NCBI GenBank assembly: GCA_963662155.1
Contig: OY759261.1
Span: 8,918,479-8,982,478, forward strand
Length of the DNA stretch: 64,000 nucleotides
From: Lamellibrachia columna
Taxonomy: Eukaryota > Annelida > Polychaeta > Sabellida > Siboglinidae
Direction: 5' to 3'
The notes under the pieces are model-generated. The model worked only from the letters and a program-made list of their open reading frames with translations. It was not told where the DNA came from and did no database searches. Numbering within the stretch: the stretch's first letter is position 1; each line of letters opens with the position of its first letter. A program made the translations under genes and the position numbers. Below, in pieces: positions 46,099-57,879 of this stretch.

Positions 46099-46395
46099 AT
46101 AAAGGCTCTGAAGACATCCAGATGCTACCGAATGGACTGGCGTTCATCACATCGGTAAGTTATTGTGGCTGTTTGTGTTAGTTATTAGTCATACGATGCT
46201 ACTACTTAAGTCGATGACGACGACGATAACCGCCTTCAATGTCAATACAATCGTCAACAACGTAGTCAAAGACGACGAAGATAGTTGGAAAAAAGTTGCG
46301 GCCGTAGTAGAGAGACATAACGAAATCATTTTGTTTTTAACCTAAACTCGTCTGTGTTGTTTGACTTCAAGATGCCCAGGCGTGGTGCCTCGTGA
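46099..46395 (+). pseudogene. Paraoxonase-like exon 3 and eroded exon 4 (PON-E)
   Basis: Exon 3 (46099-46154) reads KGSEDIQMLPNGLAFITS between a ctgctag acceptor and a perfect gtaagt donor; SED...LPNGLAF is the paraoxonase N-terminal signature. After a ~190-bp intron homologous to 37230-37450 reversed, exon 4 begins LFDFKMPRRGAS and stops at TGA. Flanks continue into DNA homologous to PON-A introns, in reverse. Confidence 0.6.
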
Positions 46396-46399
46396 CCGA

Positions 46400-47900
46400 T
46401 AAGCGCATGCGCAGTTCTACGAAAATCTGATAACATAGACTACGTGTGACGTTCTAAATAATGCCGGTATACACAAAACCAACTCAACGCCATAACCTAC
46501 TGACAAGCATACGCATAGGTGAATACAATTATGTTTTAATTTTGGATAGCGAATTTTGCTAGATTAGACAATCATTGATTAATTAAGATGATGTGTGTTC
46601 AAGAAGGTTTTCCTAGTGAACTAATGGCGTGATAGTCTTATTTGTAGTTGCAAATGGTTATGCTAAGTAACTATTATAAGTGCATATACCAAAAAACATT
46701 AGGTTTGGCCCACCTTAAATGCGCTTTTTCGAATGACATTCGTAACATTAGCGAAATGTCTCTAGAAATTCCAAACCTGCCAACTCTCCAAGTTGTTGTG
46801 GGCGGTGCCCGCCGCAATCTTCCGCTTCCCACTATTACGGTTAAATCTCTCGCTCTCCCAATTCTGCCGAATTGCACAACACATCTCGGTATGTGTCACA
46901 CGAAATCAATACCATAAGATATATAATCAGTGCAGTTTCCAGATGGTAATTGCAATAATAAGGATTTTGTAATAATATAAATTAATTTCCGTGGTTTTTT
47001 TTTTTTTCTGATGAATGAAGTATTTCGTTTTCGGCAAATTTTACGTGAAGCAGTAAGGTCTGATGTCAATGTTAAGGATCTGAGCGAACACCCAAAACCT
47101 GCATCCCTCCACATATGTCATGTTATGGTAATGCCAGAGTGTTTTTAGTTGCATTCATTGCTGACCGCCAGTGAAGTTAGAATAGACGCAACTTAGCATG
47201 TTGAAGAATTTATCTTTTTAGGTAAAAGTTTACTGAGAAGTGACGTATTGAGTTTGGTGCCACATGTTTCAGGTACGTAAACGTGTTGGAGGCAGGAGGG
47301 AAACGGTTGAGTGTTTAGGGAATAGGACAACTCTTTGACATTGAAGCAGGTAAGGCGTATGATAAGGTGACCGTGACACTTTCGGTTACTTTTAACCAAT
47401 ATAACTTTTAGAGGCAATCACACATTTCTTTCAATAACTTACCTGTAAATTAGTCTCAAAAGTGTCACTTGTGTCGTCAATAATTCCCAAACGTGTTGCG
47501 GTTCTTTTTCTGCATGTAGTAAACGGACTAGTTTATACAACAACTACTGCCATTGTGATTTACAGTTACCTATCATATGGGACCGTTTAAAACTGTTGAA
47601 TTTGTCACAACATTATGGGTTAAACAATGACATTACCTTACCTTACATATTCTCTTCGGGTAGAGTGATCCATCAAGCTGTAATGCTCTTTCTCCAGCTC
47701 GTTCTGTCTTTGGCCGCCTGTCTGGCTACAGTTCGTGTTTCCACATTAGTTGTGTTTCTTTCTTGTGCTACAGGTTATCGCCAGTTTGCCTTTCTCTTGA
47801 CTAATCCTGCTCCATCTTCTTCGGTGCGCGGAGTCAAAGGCCGTTTCGAAGTCTACGAAAGTGATGTATAAAGTGGTATGCCGTTCCACTTTTCAAAACC
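46400..47900. repeat. Inverted duplicate of PON-A intron DNA
   Basis: Reverse-complement matches to 33880-35240: gaccagtaagcgcatgcgcag, the ggcaccgcccacaac block, tcattgctgaccgccagtg, and the MITE-like element (47364-47520). A LINE RT scrap on the minus strand follows (47700-47875, FVDFETAFDSAHRR). Confidence 0.55.
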
Positions 47901-48779
47901 ATAATGTGTGTACATGCGTAATACTATCATATATAATAATATATGTAACGTTACATTATCTGTCATCGTTCCGTTCGGTAATTTCCGTGATAAACAGCAG
48001 TGACGTCACATGATTGCAACATTTGTTGTGGAACTGCGTTCATTTTCGAGAATTTACTGACTGAATAGGTCTCTCTTTGAAGAAACCAGAGGCACCCAGG
48101 AGGCACTGTGCGCTATATAGTTATGCTACTTACTGCCATACAGGCGATTACAAATACTGAACATTTCGGGCCTGAAACGAAAGAATAAAAAAAAGAAGCA
48201 ATGCCTTCGATGCAAAACGTCAACCAACCGTAAGCGCTATTCAGCTAACGCACTCAGTCTCAGTATTTACTGTAGTCGTGTTTATTCTGTAGATGGCGGA
48301 TATAGCAGCACTTGTTTCATTAATGTGTTACGTGATTCCTGGGTGATATATGGTTATAGTGGCGTAAATTAAAATACTCTTGTGTAGAAGAATAAACCTG
48401 ACAGCTGCGAACTGGGTCTGGCCCTGGGTGACAGAATCTGTACACGTTCTGAATCCCACGTTCTCACCTAGCTCTCATGCCAAGAAACATCATTTTCATC
48501 ATACCGTCTAGTTCTTGACAGGGCTGGGGTCAATTCCTTTCAATCAGTTCCAATTCCGCTCCAATTCCTTGCAATTCCTTTTCATTCAATTCCAATTCCA
48601 ATTCCTTTATTTTGCAATTCTTTTTAGTAATTCCAATTCCAATTGGGACAGTGGGCAGGTCCAATGGACCTGTACGGGATGGAATAAGACGCTCCCACCT
48701 CCACGAGTCTACCACGTATGGGTAAACTGCGGTGATGTTAACATGACATCACAGGGCGGACGTCTCCCTCGATGAAGTC

Positions 48780-51700
48780 AACGGCCAGGACGGAAGGGCT
48801 CCAAGATGAGTTCAACGACCACGTGTTCAGGACCAAGGCGAGCCACAATTTTTTTGTGGATATCGGCTGTGGTCAACCAGCCTGGAGTGGGATGGGCTCC
48901 GCTAGGTTGCAAATCTGCCCTAGACACACCATGATCACGAAAACCAGTTTGAATCACATACCGGATCGGTCGCAGCCCGGGTCAAAAATAACCGCGCCTC
49001 CCGCCGTACATCAGGACGGGTATGCTACTAGTGCCCCTACCAAAAAGATTCTTGGAAGAAACGACATCACCATCGGCAGATGGAATGTCAGGACATTGAG
49101 AGCTGCAGGAAAACTGAAAGAACTCACACATGAGATGGAGAGATACATATGGAACCTGCTTGGACTCGCCGATATGCGATAGAAAAGCTTTGGTGAAACA
49201 TCGACCGAAGAAGGACACAAGGTCTACTTCAGTGGCAAGAAGGACAAACACGAACAAAGCGTTGGGTTTCTTGTTCACAAAGACATCGTGAACACTGTCA
49301 TGGGTTGTCGCCCTATCTCCAGCAGGCTCATCGCCATCCGCCTGAAGGCAACTCCCTTCAACATGACAGTCATACAAGTTTATGCCCCAACGTCTGATTA
49401 TGACGATAGTGAGGTGGAATATTTATATGGCCAGCTGCAAGAAGTCATAGAGGAAACGCCAAAGAAAGACAATCTTATTGTACTAGGAGACTGGAATGCA
49501 AAAGTGGGAAAGGATGCGCAGAACAACTGGCAAGACACTTGCGGACCTTTCTGCAACGCGGAAACAAATGAGAGAGATCACAGGCTCCTCGAATTTGCAA
49601 TGTACAATGAGCTGATGCTGGCTAACACATTTGGCCCACACAAAACATCTAGAAGATGGAAAACATCACAATCAGATCGACTACATCTTGGTGAAACGGC
49701 GCTTTCACACAGGGGAGTGAACATTGCCAGGACACGAAGCTTTCCAGGATCAGATATCGGAAGTGATCACGACTTGCTGATGACATCCTTCCACATTCGC
49801 CTGAAGAGGATCAGCAAACCAAAGCCAACAAGAATCAATTATAGTTGGGAAATTTGCACCACTTATCATACTTTATGACAAATATACCGACGTGAACTTG
49901 CTGACCAACACCTTCAACAAAATAGTGACCGACACAGCCCGCGAGATCCTTGGAAAACACAGTCGGACAAAGAAACCATGGGTCACAACAGACATCCTAG
50001 ATCTTTGTGACAAAAGAAGGGAATTGAAAAGGAGAAAATGTGATCCTGAAGGTGCAGCAAAATACAGAGAAGTCAACAAGAAGATCAAACAAGATATGAA
50101 AAGAGCAAAAGATAACTGGATAGCAGAACAATGCTATGAAATTGAAGACAGCTTGAGCAAGAACAACAGCAAGAAGGCTTATCAAATAGTGAAAGACCTG
50201 ACATCAGTGAAGAAATGGATAACTACCACTATCCAAGACAAATCAGGGAAATGCCTGATAAAAGAACAGCAGATCCTCCATCGATGGACAGAATACTGCT
50301 CAGAATAGTACAGCCACAACACCAACGGAGACCCAGTAGTACTAAATTGTACGCAGACTACTGAAGAGGACGACTACCCCATTCTTCGTGAGGAAGTGGA
50401 GGCTGCAGTAAAGTCTCTGAAAAAAAGGAAAGTCAGATGGAATTGATAATATACCAGCAGAACTGGTTCAAGCTGGGGAGAAGCCTTGATTACCACATTT
50501 ACAACAATCTGCAACAAGATCTGGCAGACAGGAGAATGACCCACCCCATGGACTCAGTCACTGATCATAACACTTCCCAAGAAAGGCAACCTACATATGT
50601 GCCAAAATTACAGAACAATCAGCCTCATCAGCCACCCGAGCAAAGTCATGTTGAAGATACTACTCAACAGACTCAAATCCTAGGCAGAAGAGATAATCGC
50701 TGAAGAACAAGCGGGTTTTCGAGCAGGACGGAGCACCAGTGAACAGATCTTCAACCTTAGAATCCTTTGCGAGAAACACCTTCAACATCAGCAAAGCCTG
50801 TATCATGTCTTTATAGATTTCAAGAAGGCCTTTGATAAGGTATGGCTTGCGGCCCTATGGGCAACCATGAGGAAGTACAACATTGGCTCCAAGCTTGTCC
50901 GAACCATTGAACACCTATATGACAATGCCACCAGTGCAGTAACCTTCAACAGCATCATAGGAGACTGGTTTCGAACAACAGCCGGAGTTCGACAAGGATG
51001 ACTATCACCAACGCTCTTCAACATTTTTCTGGAAAGGATCATGACTGATGCTTTAGAAAACCATCAAGGCACTGTCAGCATTGGAGGCAGGACAATCACC
51101 AACCTTCGTTTTGCTGACGACATCGATGGCATAGCAGGAGATGAACAATAACTAGTAAATTTAGTGGAGCGCCTTGAGAAAACATCTACATCATACGGCA
51201 TGGAGATCAGTGCCGAAAAACCAAACTGATGACGAACAACACACAAGGCATCAGCACAGAGGTCAACGTTAATGGACAGAGACTTGAGACAGTAACAGGC
51301 TTCAGGTACTTGGGATAAATTATCACAGATTAGGATTCCAAACCGGAGATACTTGCCAGGATTGCACAGACAACAGCAGCACTAACAAGGTTGAAACCCT
51401 TATGGAACGACAGAAACATTACGGTCAGTTCGAAGATAAGGCTGATGCGCTCCCTTGTCATGTCCATCTTTCTGTACGCTAGTGAAACATGGACACTCTC
51501 AGCAGATCTACAGAAGAGGATAGAAGCCATGGAAATGATATGCTTTCGGAAGATCTTGCGCATATCATACAAATACCATGTTACTAACGAAGCTGTCCGC
51601 AACAAGATCAAACAAGCCATCGGACCATATGACGACCTTCTTACAACAGTTAAGAAGCGTAAACTGAAGTGGTACGGTCATGTATCACGATCATCTGGCC

Positions 51701-51900
51701 TTGCAAAGACTATCTTGCAAGGTACCGTAAGAGGGGGGAGACGAAGAGGTAGACAGAAGAAGAGGTGGGAAGACAGCATCAAAGAGTGGACAGGAATGGA
51801 GTTCGCTGACTCCCAGAGAACAGGGAAACGTGGATAGAGCTGGTTAGAAAGTCATCAGTGGTGCCCCAACGAGCGTTACCGGTTATGGGAAAGTGAAGCG
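48780..51900 (+). mobile_element. RTE-like LINE, near full length, decayed
   Basis: Endonuclease (49050-49830): ITIGRWNVRTLRAAGKLKEL, VIQVYAPTSDYDDSEVEYLY, LIVLGDWNAKVGKDAQNNWQ, and GSDHDLLMTSFHIR near the end. Linker (49890-50310): KKPWVTTDILDLCDKRRELK. RT (50600-51330): AEEQAGFRAGRSTSEQIFNL, YHVFIDFKKAFDKVWLAALW, TTAGVRQG followed by TGA, LRFADDIDGIAGDEQ. C-terminal part (51391-51837) intact: SLVMSIFLYASETWTLSADL, RKLKWYGHVSRSSGLAKTIL, GRQKKRWEDSIKEWTGMEFA. The single-frame order EN-RT and the YGHV..RW.D.I.EWTG tail point to RTE/RTE-X-like elements. The element ends in agcgaagtga followed by (TA)n. Several stops (~49180, 51001, 51151). Confidence 0.8.
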
Positions 51901-51906
51901 AAGTGA

Positions 51907-51907
<1 letters not shown>

Positions 51908-51980
<73 letters not shown>
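51908..51980. repeat. (TA)n microsatellite
   Basis: Follows the LINE 3' end directly. Confidence 0.95.
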
Positions 51981-51983
<3 letters not shown>

Positions 51984-52059
51984 TGATACATTCACATTCG
52001 CTATCGTGTGTTTTTCGTTTATGCCACCAGTTTCTCCATTATTTCTATCTCCACAATAT

Positions 52060-52319
52060 ATTGAAATTGTTAATTATCTGATTGCAATTTCACTTCATGA
52101 TGCTCTGCGCAGGTGCTATGGCTGACGTTGTCCGAAGACTCCAAAGTGATAGACATTGCGGAGGTGAACTACAAAGACGGACGACAAATCTCTGTGGCAA
52201 GCATCGCTGTCCATAACCGACTATACATGCTCGTTGGTAGCGTCTTCACGAAATTGCTTCTTTGTGAAGTACACCACATAAATGTTGCAGGTGTCATAAT
52301 TTCCACACTGCCACGCTCA

Positions 52320-52397
<78 letters not shown>

Positions 52398-52600
52398 CAC
52401 AATATATAGGAAGGAAGCGTTATAACTTCGAGTGGCCTGCCCCTCTGCGAAATATTATAGCTCCACCCTCCATAAATTGCAGATATGATTACTACAGTTG
52501 TGTCTTACGTTGATAATGTTCACGACTGATACTCGTTTACCTATCCAGCGATGCCTAAAGTTCGGACGTAATGAATATATAAACATGAACATGCTACATC
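52060..52600. repeat. Inverted partial copy of the PON segmental duplication
   Basis: Reverse complement of 61700-62470: exon 9, a (CA)n run (52323-52402), then ttataacttcgagtggcctg and attactacagttgtgtctta. Confidence 0.65.
52113..52283 (+). pseudogene. Paraoxonase-like terminal exon (PON-C)
   Basis: After the acceptor ctctgcgcag the exon reads VLWLTLSEDSKVIDIAEVNY, ISVASIAVHNRLYMLVGSVF, TKLLLCEVHHI. The normal stop is lost and the frame runs into (CA)n. Confidence 0.65.
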
Positions 52601-52620
52601 CATCCAAACATGTATATACT

Positions 52621-52622
<2 letters not shown>

Positions 52623-52698
<76 letters not shown>
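52623..52698. repeat. (TA)n microsatellite
   Basis: Near-pure TA. Confidence 0.95.
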
Positions 52699-52699
<1 letters not shown>

Positions 52700-52702
<3 letters not shown>

Positions 52703-53575
52703 CTGATCTACAGACGGTCGTCCTTTCCGCCATGTGAACCGTCCACATTTGTCGTATACTGACACTCACAGTATACGTATAAGTATATGAATGAGTGCGT
52801 GCGTGCGTGTGTTTGTGTGCGCGCCCACGAGTATTCTTTTAGTGAAAGGAGTGTCGTAATCACAGCCATAGCAGCAGAATCAGTAACGTAAGTAGTATTA
52901 GCTGGAACAGCCACGTTAGAACGAGCACCACCAACAGTAGTTGCAGCAAGAAGAACCGGCAGCGTCTTCTGAAGCAGCACTATCAGTAGCAGTAGCAACA
53001 ACAGATGCAACAGTAGCCGTACGAGTAACTGCTAGCCACTCCCACGTCAATAAGTTTGCGTTGACGGTGTCATAAAGATGATTTGATATAGTTCTGGTCA
53101 CATTGTCCCACTTAAGCCTATGCTGTATGCCCACGCACGCACTCTCGCACACATGCAATCATGCGTGTACGCACCGCTGGATACTCTTTTCCCTTGGACC
53201 GGCAGCTATAACCATTCATGTCGCAATGAGTTGACAACATGCTACATAATTAAATTATTTCGAATAGCCTTTTGTCCGTTTGTGTCCCCGAGTGCGAGAT
53301 ACAATCTACAAGAATGATTGAGCGAATTCAAGTACCGACAATTTAACTACCTAATTGACATTATATATATATAAACCTCATGTTGTATTTTTAATAAGAC
53401 GGCAAACAGTAACACAATCAAGTTATATGTAACAATTAAATAAATAATGCGAACAAACAAGGTATTTACAATTTTGCCTGTCAACAGATTTTCGAAGTCT
53501 AGACACGAATTATCACTAATTCACACAGACGGCGCTGCCAGGGAACCAAACCAACTCCACCAGAGGGAGCCACAC
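52700..53575. other. No gene recognised
   Basis: Nothing stands out apart from agcagt-rich stretches at 52860-53010 that give compositional frames. Confidence 0.5.
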
Positions 53576-53577
53576 AC

Positions 53578-55790
53578 TTAGCAACATTCTTCCCACCAGA
53601 AATAATACATTCCGTCCGTAACGCCGGCCCCATAAATAAACCAGAGGGCATTTATCGCAAACAATAAACCAGGACGGAATGTCAACTGACAGATTAACAC
53701 CTCATACAATGAATTAAAATTTAATACCGTACATATAGTACATATATAATGGTTAACTTCTGGCAACAACGTGGTATTCCATATGTACATAGTTTTGCCA
53801 CCATACATCTTAATGTCATCCTTGCTGACCACACACTGACTTCGTTCAGTAACACTCTCCAGTGGGCATATCTTACTAATTGGACGAATGGAGGATGTCA
53901 TGCTGGTCTTTACTTGGACTGGCCGTACAAGTTCATCATCGCTCGGGATGACCTGTTCTAACCGACTCATTTGCCACATGTTTCGAGGGGTGTCTTCATT
54001 TAGCAACACAATGTCCCCCACTTCGACGTTTAGTTGTTGTAGGGATGGCAAATACTCCTTTGTCAACCTCCGTCAGAAGATGTCTGCTAGCTACTGAATC
54101 CGACGCCAACTCCTCCTGCAGTACAAGCTTCACAAACTTGCCAGGTGGAAATGTTGGCCTTGCTCTAAGCACGAGAAGATGATTTGGCGTCAGTGGTTCC
54201 GGGTCTTTGTGGTCAATTGAGAATGTCGTCAGTAGTCGGTTGTTGACAATTGCTTCTGCTGAACACATAAAATTGGCCAAGCTGTCATCTTCCAAGATCT
54301 GATCTCGAATCAACGCGCTGATCATGCGCTCCCAAATGCCTTCCATGTGCGACGCCGTCGGTGGGTTAAAATGTAAAAAAAAATCCTATTGAACGATGAA
54401 TTTTTTTATTTGGTCCTTGTTCCACTCTTTGAAAGCTTCACGAAGCGCACGTTCTCCGTCAACGATGTCTGTTCCATTGTCTGAACAAATATATGTTACT
54501 TGTCCCCGTCTGCTAATTAACCTTTTGAAGGCGTATACGACCGTATCAGTGTCGAACGAGTGTGCAATGTCAATGTGTATTGCTCGAAAGGCCAAACACG
54601 TGAAGCCGCAGCTGTAGCGCTTAACCGTGCTGCGTCCCCTTTTGACGAGAATGGTTCAAAGTAGTCAAGGCCTGTGGAAGTGAAAGGCGGTTCACCTTCT
54701 GTCACTCTACAACAAGTCCGCCGTATCTTGTACACATGGCTTCGCGTGTCTTTTCTTGCGTATGAACCAGTCTCTAATTATGCTTCAAATCGTAGATCTG
54801 CCACCCAAGATCCAAAAACTTTCACGCACCAGGGACATAACATGTTCACGTCCTGAATGACCACATGCTTCGTGACAATCACGTATAATGGCTTCTACGG
54901 CAGGGTGTTTTTTTGGTTGGATGATAGGATGCTTAGCGTTTCTCAAGCGTCCACCTACACGGAGTACACCGTCTTCCGACATCACGGAATCAAGACGATG
55001 TGTCGCGCTGGTCCTGTTGACCTGTTGTTGTTTGGGTGCTGCGTCAACCCTCTTCATCTGTAGGGTATCGAATTCTTCCTTGAATGATTGCCTCCCAACG
55101 TGCTTCACTTCTTCTAGTTCTGCCCTTTCTTTATCATCATCCTTTTTTCCCATCGGGTTTCTTCTCCTTTGATTCCAGTAGCATCGATTTCACTCTCATT
55201 AACCAGGCAGTGCTCCTTTTCAGTCTGTACCACGAAAATGTTTGAGTATGAGACTGTCTAGGAAGGCTATGCCTTCATCAATCTGAGTAGTGTAGGCCCT
55301 TCTCTAGGCTTCCTTAACTTAGGGTCTTCGTCTATTATGCCTCTAAGTTTTTGCTTCTACAGCAAAGAAGTTTGGTCCGCATATCCATATCTGACTTGTC
55401 AACAATTCTTCTTCAGTGAGCCCACGTGACAGGTCTTCCGTGTTCAATGCCGAGCCAACGTGTTGCCAATGTGCAGGTTTAGATCCGTCATGTATACATA
55501 CAGACGATTGGCAACGAAGGTCTGGAACCGTCTCTCCTCATTATATATGTAGTTTATGGTTATCAATCCAGAAGACTGTCATTCTAACTCTAGGTCGAGC
55601 TCTTTGCGTAGCATCTTGTCCAGCTTAGCCGACAAGGTTGCAGCCGTCTGCTCGAGCCTCGGAATTGTCATCGTTCTGATGGGGACCAGTCTCGACTTTG
55701 TCCCAAGCAAGGCACATAACACTCTCCCTTCAACGTCAACGGTGCGCAAGTAACTGATGGCACCATATGCGATCTCTGACGCGTTGCTGA
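53578..55790 (-). mobile_element. BEL/Pao LTR retrotransposon pol remnant
   Basis: Reading leftward on the minus strand: an RNase H-like piece (ASEIAYGAISYLRTVDVEGR, RLEQTAATLSAKLDKMLRKE; ~55790-55580); integrase zinc-binding region (GGRLRNAKHPIIQPKKHPAV, then HEACGHSGREHVMSLVRESF; ~55000-54800); PPFTSTGLDYFEPF (~54690); integrase core (HIDIAHSFDTDTVVYAFKRL, YICSDNGTDIV; ~54590-54440); EAIVNNRLLTTFS and LTPNHLLVLRARPTFPPGKF (~54270-54130); and the C-terminal VGDIVLLNEDTPRNMWQMSR (~54020). This order and the DUF5641-type tail are those of Pao elements. Many frameshifts; LTRs not identified. Confidence 0.8.
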
Positions 55791-56160
55791 AATGATGGAT
55801 CTGACAAATGTTACAAATGAAATAAAATCCGATTACATTTACGATATATTACATGAAAGTCCAACCGCTGACCCAAACATAGATTATTATATAATGCATG
55901 AAGCAATTATACGTGCTAAAAACAAATACATGCCAAGCAAATTAGTAAAATTTAATAAACACAAACACAATAAATCAACATGGATCACTCAAGGCTTGTT
56001 AATATGATTAGATATCGAGACAAACTGTATAAACAGTTAAAATTAACAAATCCAAATTCAGCAAATTATGAAACTACTAAAATTAATCTTAAAACTTACA
56101 ACATGATATTAAAGAAAAACATTACGGCAGCTAAACAAATGTATTTTTAAAATCGTTTTT
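55790..56160 (+). pseudogene. LINE endonuclease-RT linker fragment
   Basis: Frame NEIKSDYIYDILHESPTADP, then AIIRAKNKYMPSKLVKFNKH, KSTWITQGLLI and, after a slip, YRDKLYKQLKLTNP. This linker is typical of jockey/CR1-like LINE polyproteins. Confidence 0.5.
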
Positions 56161-56261
56161 ATTCTTTTTAAAAATTATATACGAAATTCCTGGAAAACAA
56201 TAAATTAATGTCTCTCTAAAAACAAAAATAAAAAACATTAGCAACCTATTTTGAAGAAAAG

Positions 56262-56960
56262 GGCACACAAATCACACACAAAACAGCTGCGACAAGGTAG
56301 ACTGTACTATCGCACATCGTACAACTATTCACCCGTAAATTGGCGTAATTCTAGTACACGGGAACTGCAAAATATGTGTTCACCTTTTATACCAATAAGC
56401 AAACATGTGCGGAACTTACTGAAACCAAATTATCGATTGCAACGACTTGGCCGTGGTTATATACAATTCATCGACGTTGTACAGTTGAGAGGTCCTGAGT
56501 AGATGGGTTAAAGTGTGCTCGCGCAACCGGAAGCGGAAGTGAATACAACATGGTCACTGATTTGGGGTTAGGGTTAGCTGGTCGGATATAAACACACTGA
56601 GCATGCGCAAGAAACAGGAAACGGAAGTCCATCGTGCACGTGGTCACCTGAAACCCCGTGAGCGCCTCCTAGCTATTGTATCAGCGCAAACCACGGGGAA
56701 ATCCTAAAGGGGAAACCCCGTGAGCGCCCCCCTGGCGACTGTATCAGCGCAAACATCGGGGGAACCCAGGGATTCCCCATTGACCAATCAGAGGATTTCC
56801 ATGGGGGTTTCCCCGAAATCTTTTTATAGCAACCAATCAAAAACAGTCCTTTGAGCGCTAATAAGTCACCCACCAGGTCACGTGCATGCTTTCAACCAAT
56901 CAGAACAGTCGCCTGGTTTCACGTGGTCATTCCTTGACCAATCAAAAACAGCCCTAAATT
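56262..56960 (+). pseudogene. Possible second Polinton relic (protease tail and TIR-like DNA)
   Basis: 56276-56320 reads KQLRQGRLYYRTS, against KQLRSGRLYYRSS at the end of the Polinton protease (17950-17991). Over 38 bp, 33 match, and some differences are synonymous. Here the frame continues past the end to 56502 (LGRGYIQFIDVVQLRGPE). Downstream, 56560-56760 carries ttggggttagggttagct and gagcgcccccctggcgact, which resemble the Polinton TIR. Repeated ccaatca(g/a)a motifs follow. The order protease tail then TIR fits a Polinton right end; similarity is limited. Confidence 0.4.
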
Positions 56961-57237
56961 TGATGTGGCAGATGGCTCCACATATTACTTATGCATTTTA
57001 TTGCACTTAGCCGGGCATAAAACTAGAAATAAACACAACTATAAACGTGAACCACTTCTAGTTGCGATTGCGCAGTCATCCGCTTCCTGAAGCGGCAACA
57101 TATAAGGTATAGCGTGTCAACTAATTTGCAGCGCCTCTGTTGAATAAAAATACACTGATTGTGGAATGTGGTGACCGTATCCGCTTGTAGTTTTCGGAGC
57201 CACTTCCAGTTGCGCTCCCAAACAATGTCCCTATCAT

Positions 57238-57410
<173 letters not shown>

Positions 57411-57879
57411 TTGATATGTATTCCCTCCAAGCAGCACCCCTAGCAAATTTATATGTAACATTTAACGGTCCTAGCGACTATATTTGTATTAGCATTGACC
57501 TGACCTTTCCCCAAATAGCGCCTCTACCGACTCTACATGTACTAACTTGACCTGGATGTATCCTAAGTATTGCCTTTAGCGACCGAATATGCAATACATT
57601 CACCCATGTAGTCCAAATTAGTGCCTCTAGTGTCCGTACATGCAATAGTTAGATTTATTTTCCTCCCCTGCAGTGCCCCAGTATTCTGTATATGTATTAT
57701 GTTCACCTATTTTCTTTCAAACATCGCCACTAGATACCATATATGTAAGTTGTGGCACCTTTAAGTTCAACAGCTTATTTACATGTTTAAAAGTGTGATA
57801 TTTTTGGCAGTATTTAAAGCAATGATGTACCGATGACGTACCAATGATGTAACTTATTTGCTAAAACAATCTGCGTCTA

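Noticed and set aside
53749..55753. Plus-strand frames across the Pao region
   Set aside because: Shadows of the minus-strand BEL/Pao pol, which shows integrase motifs in the expected order.
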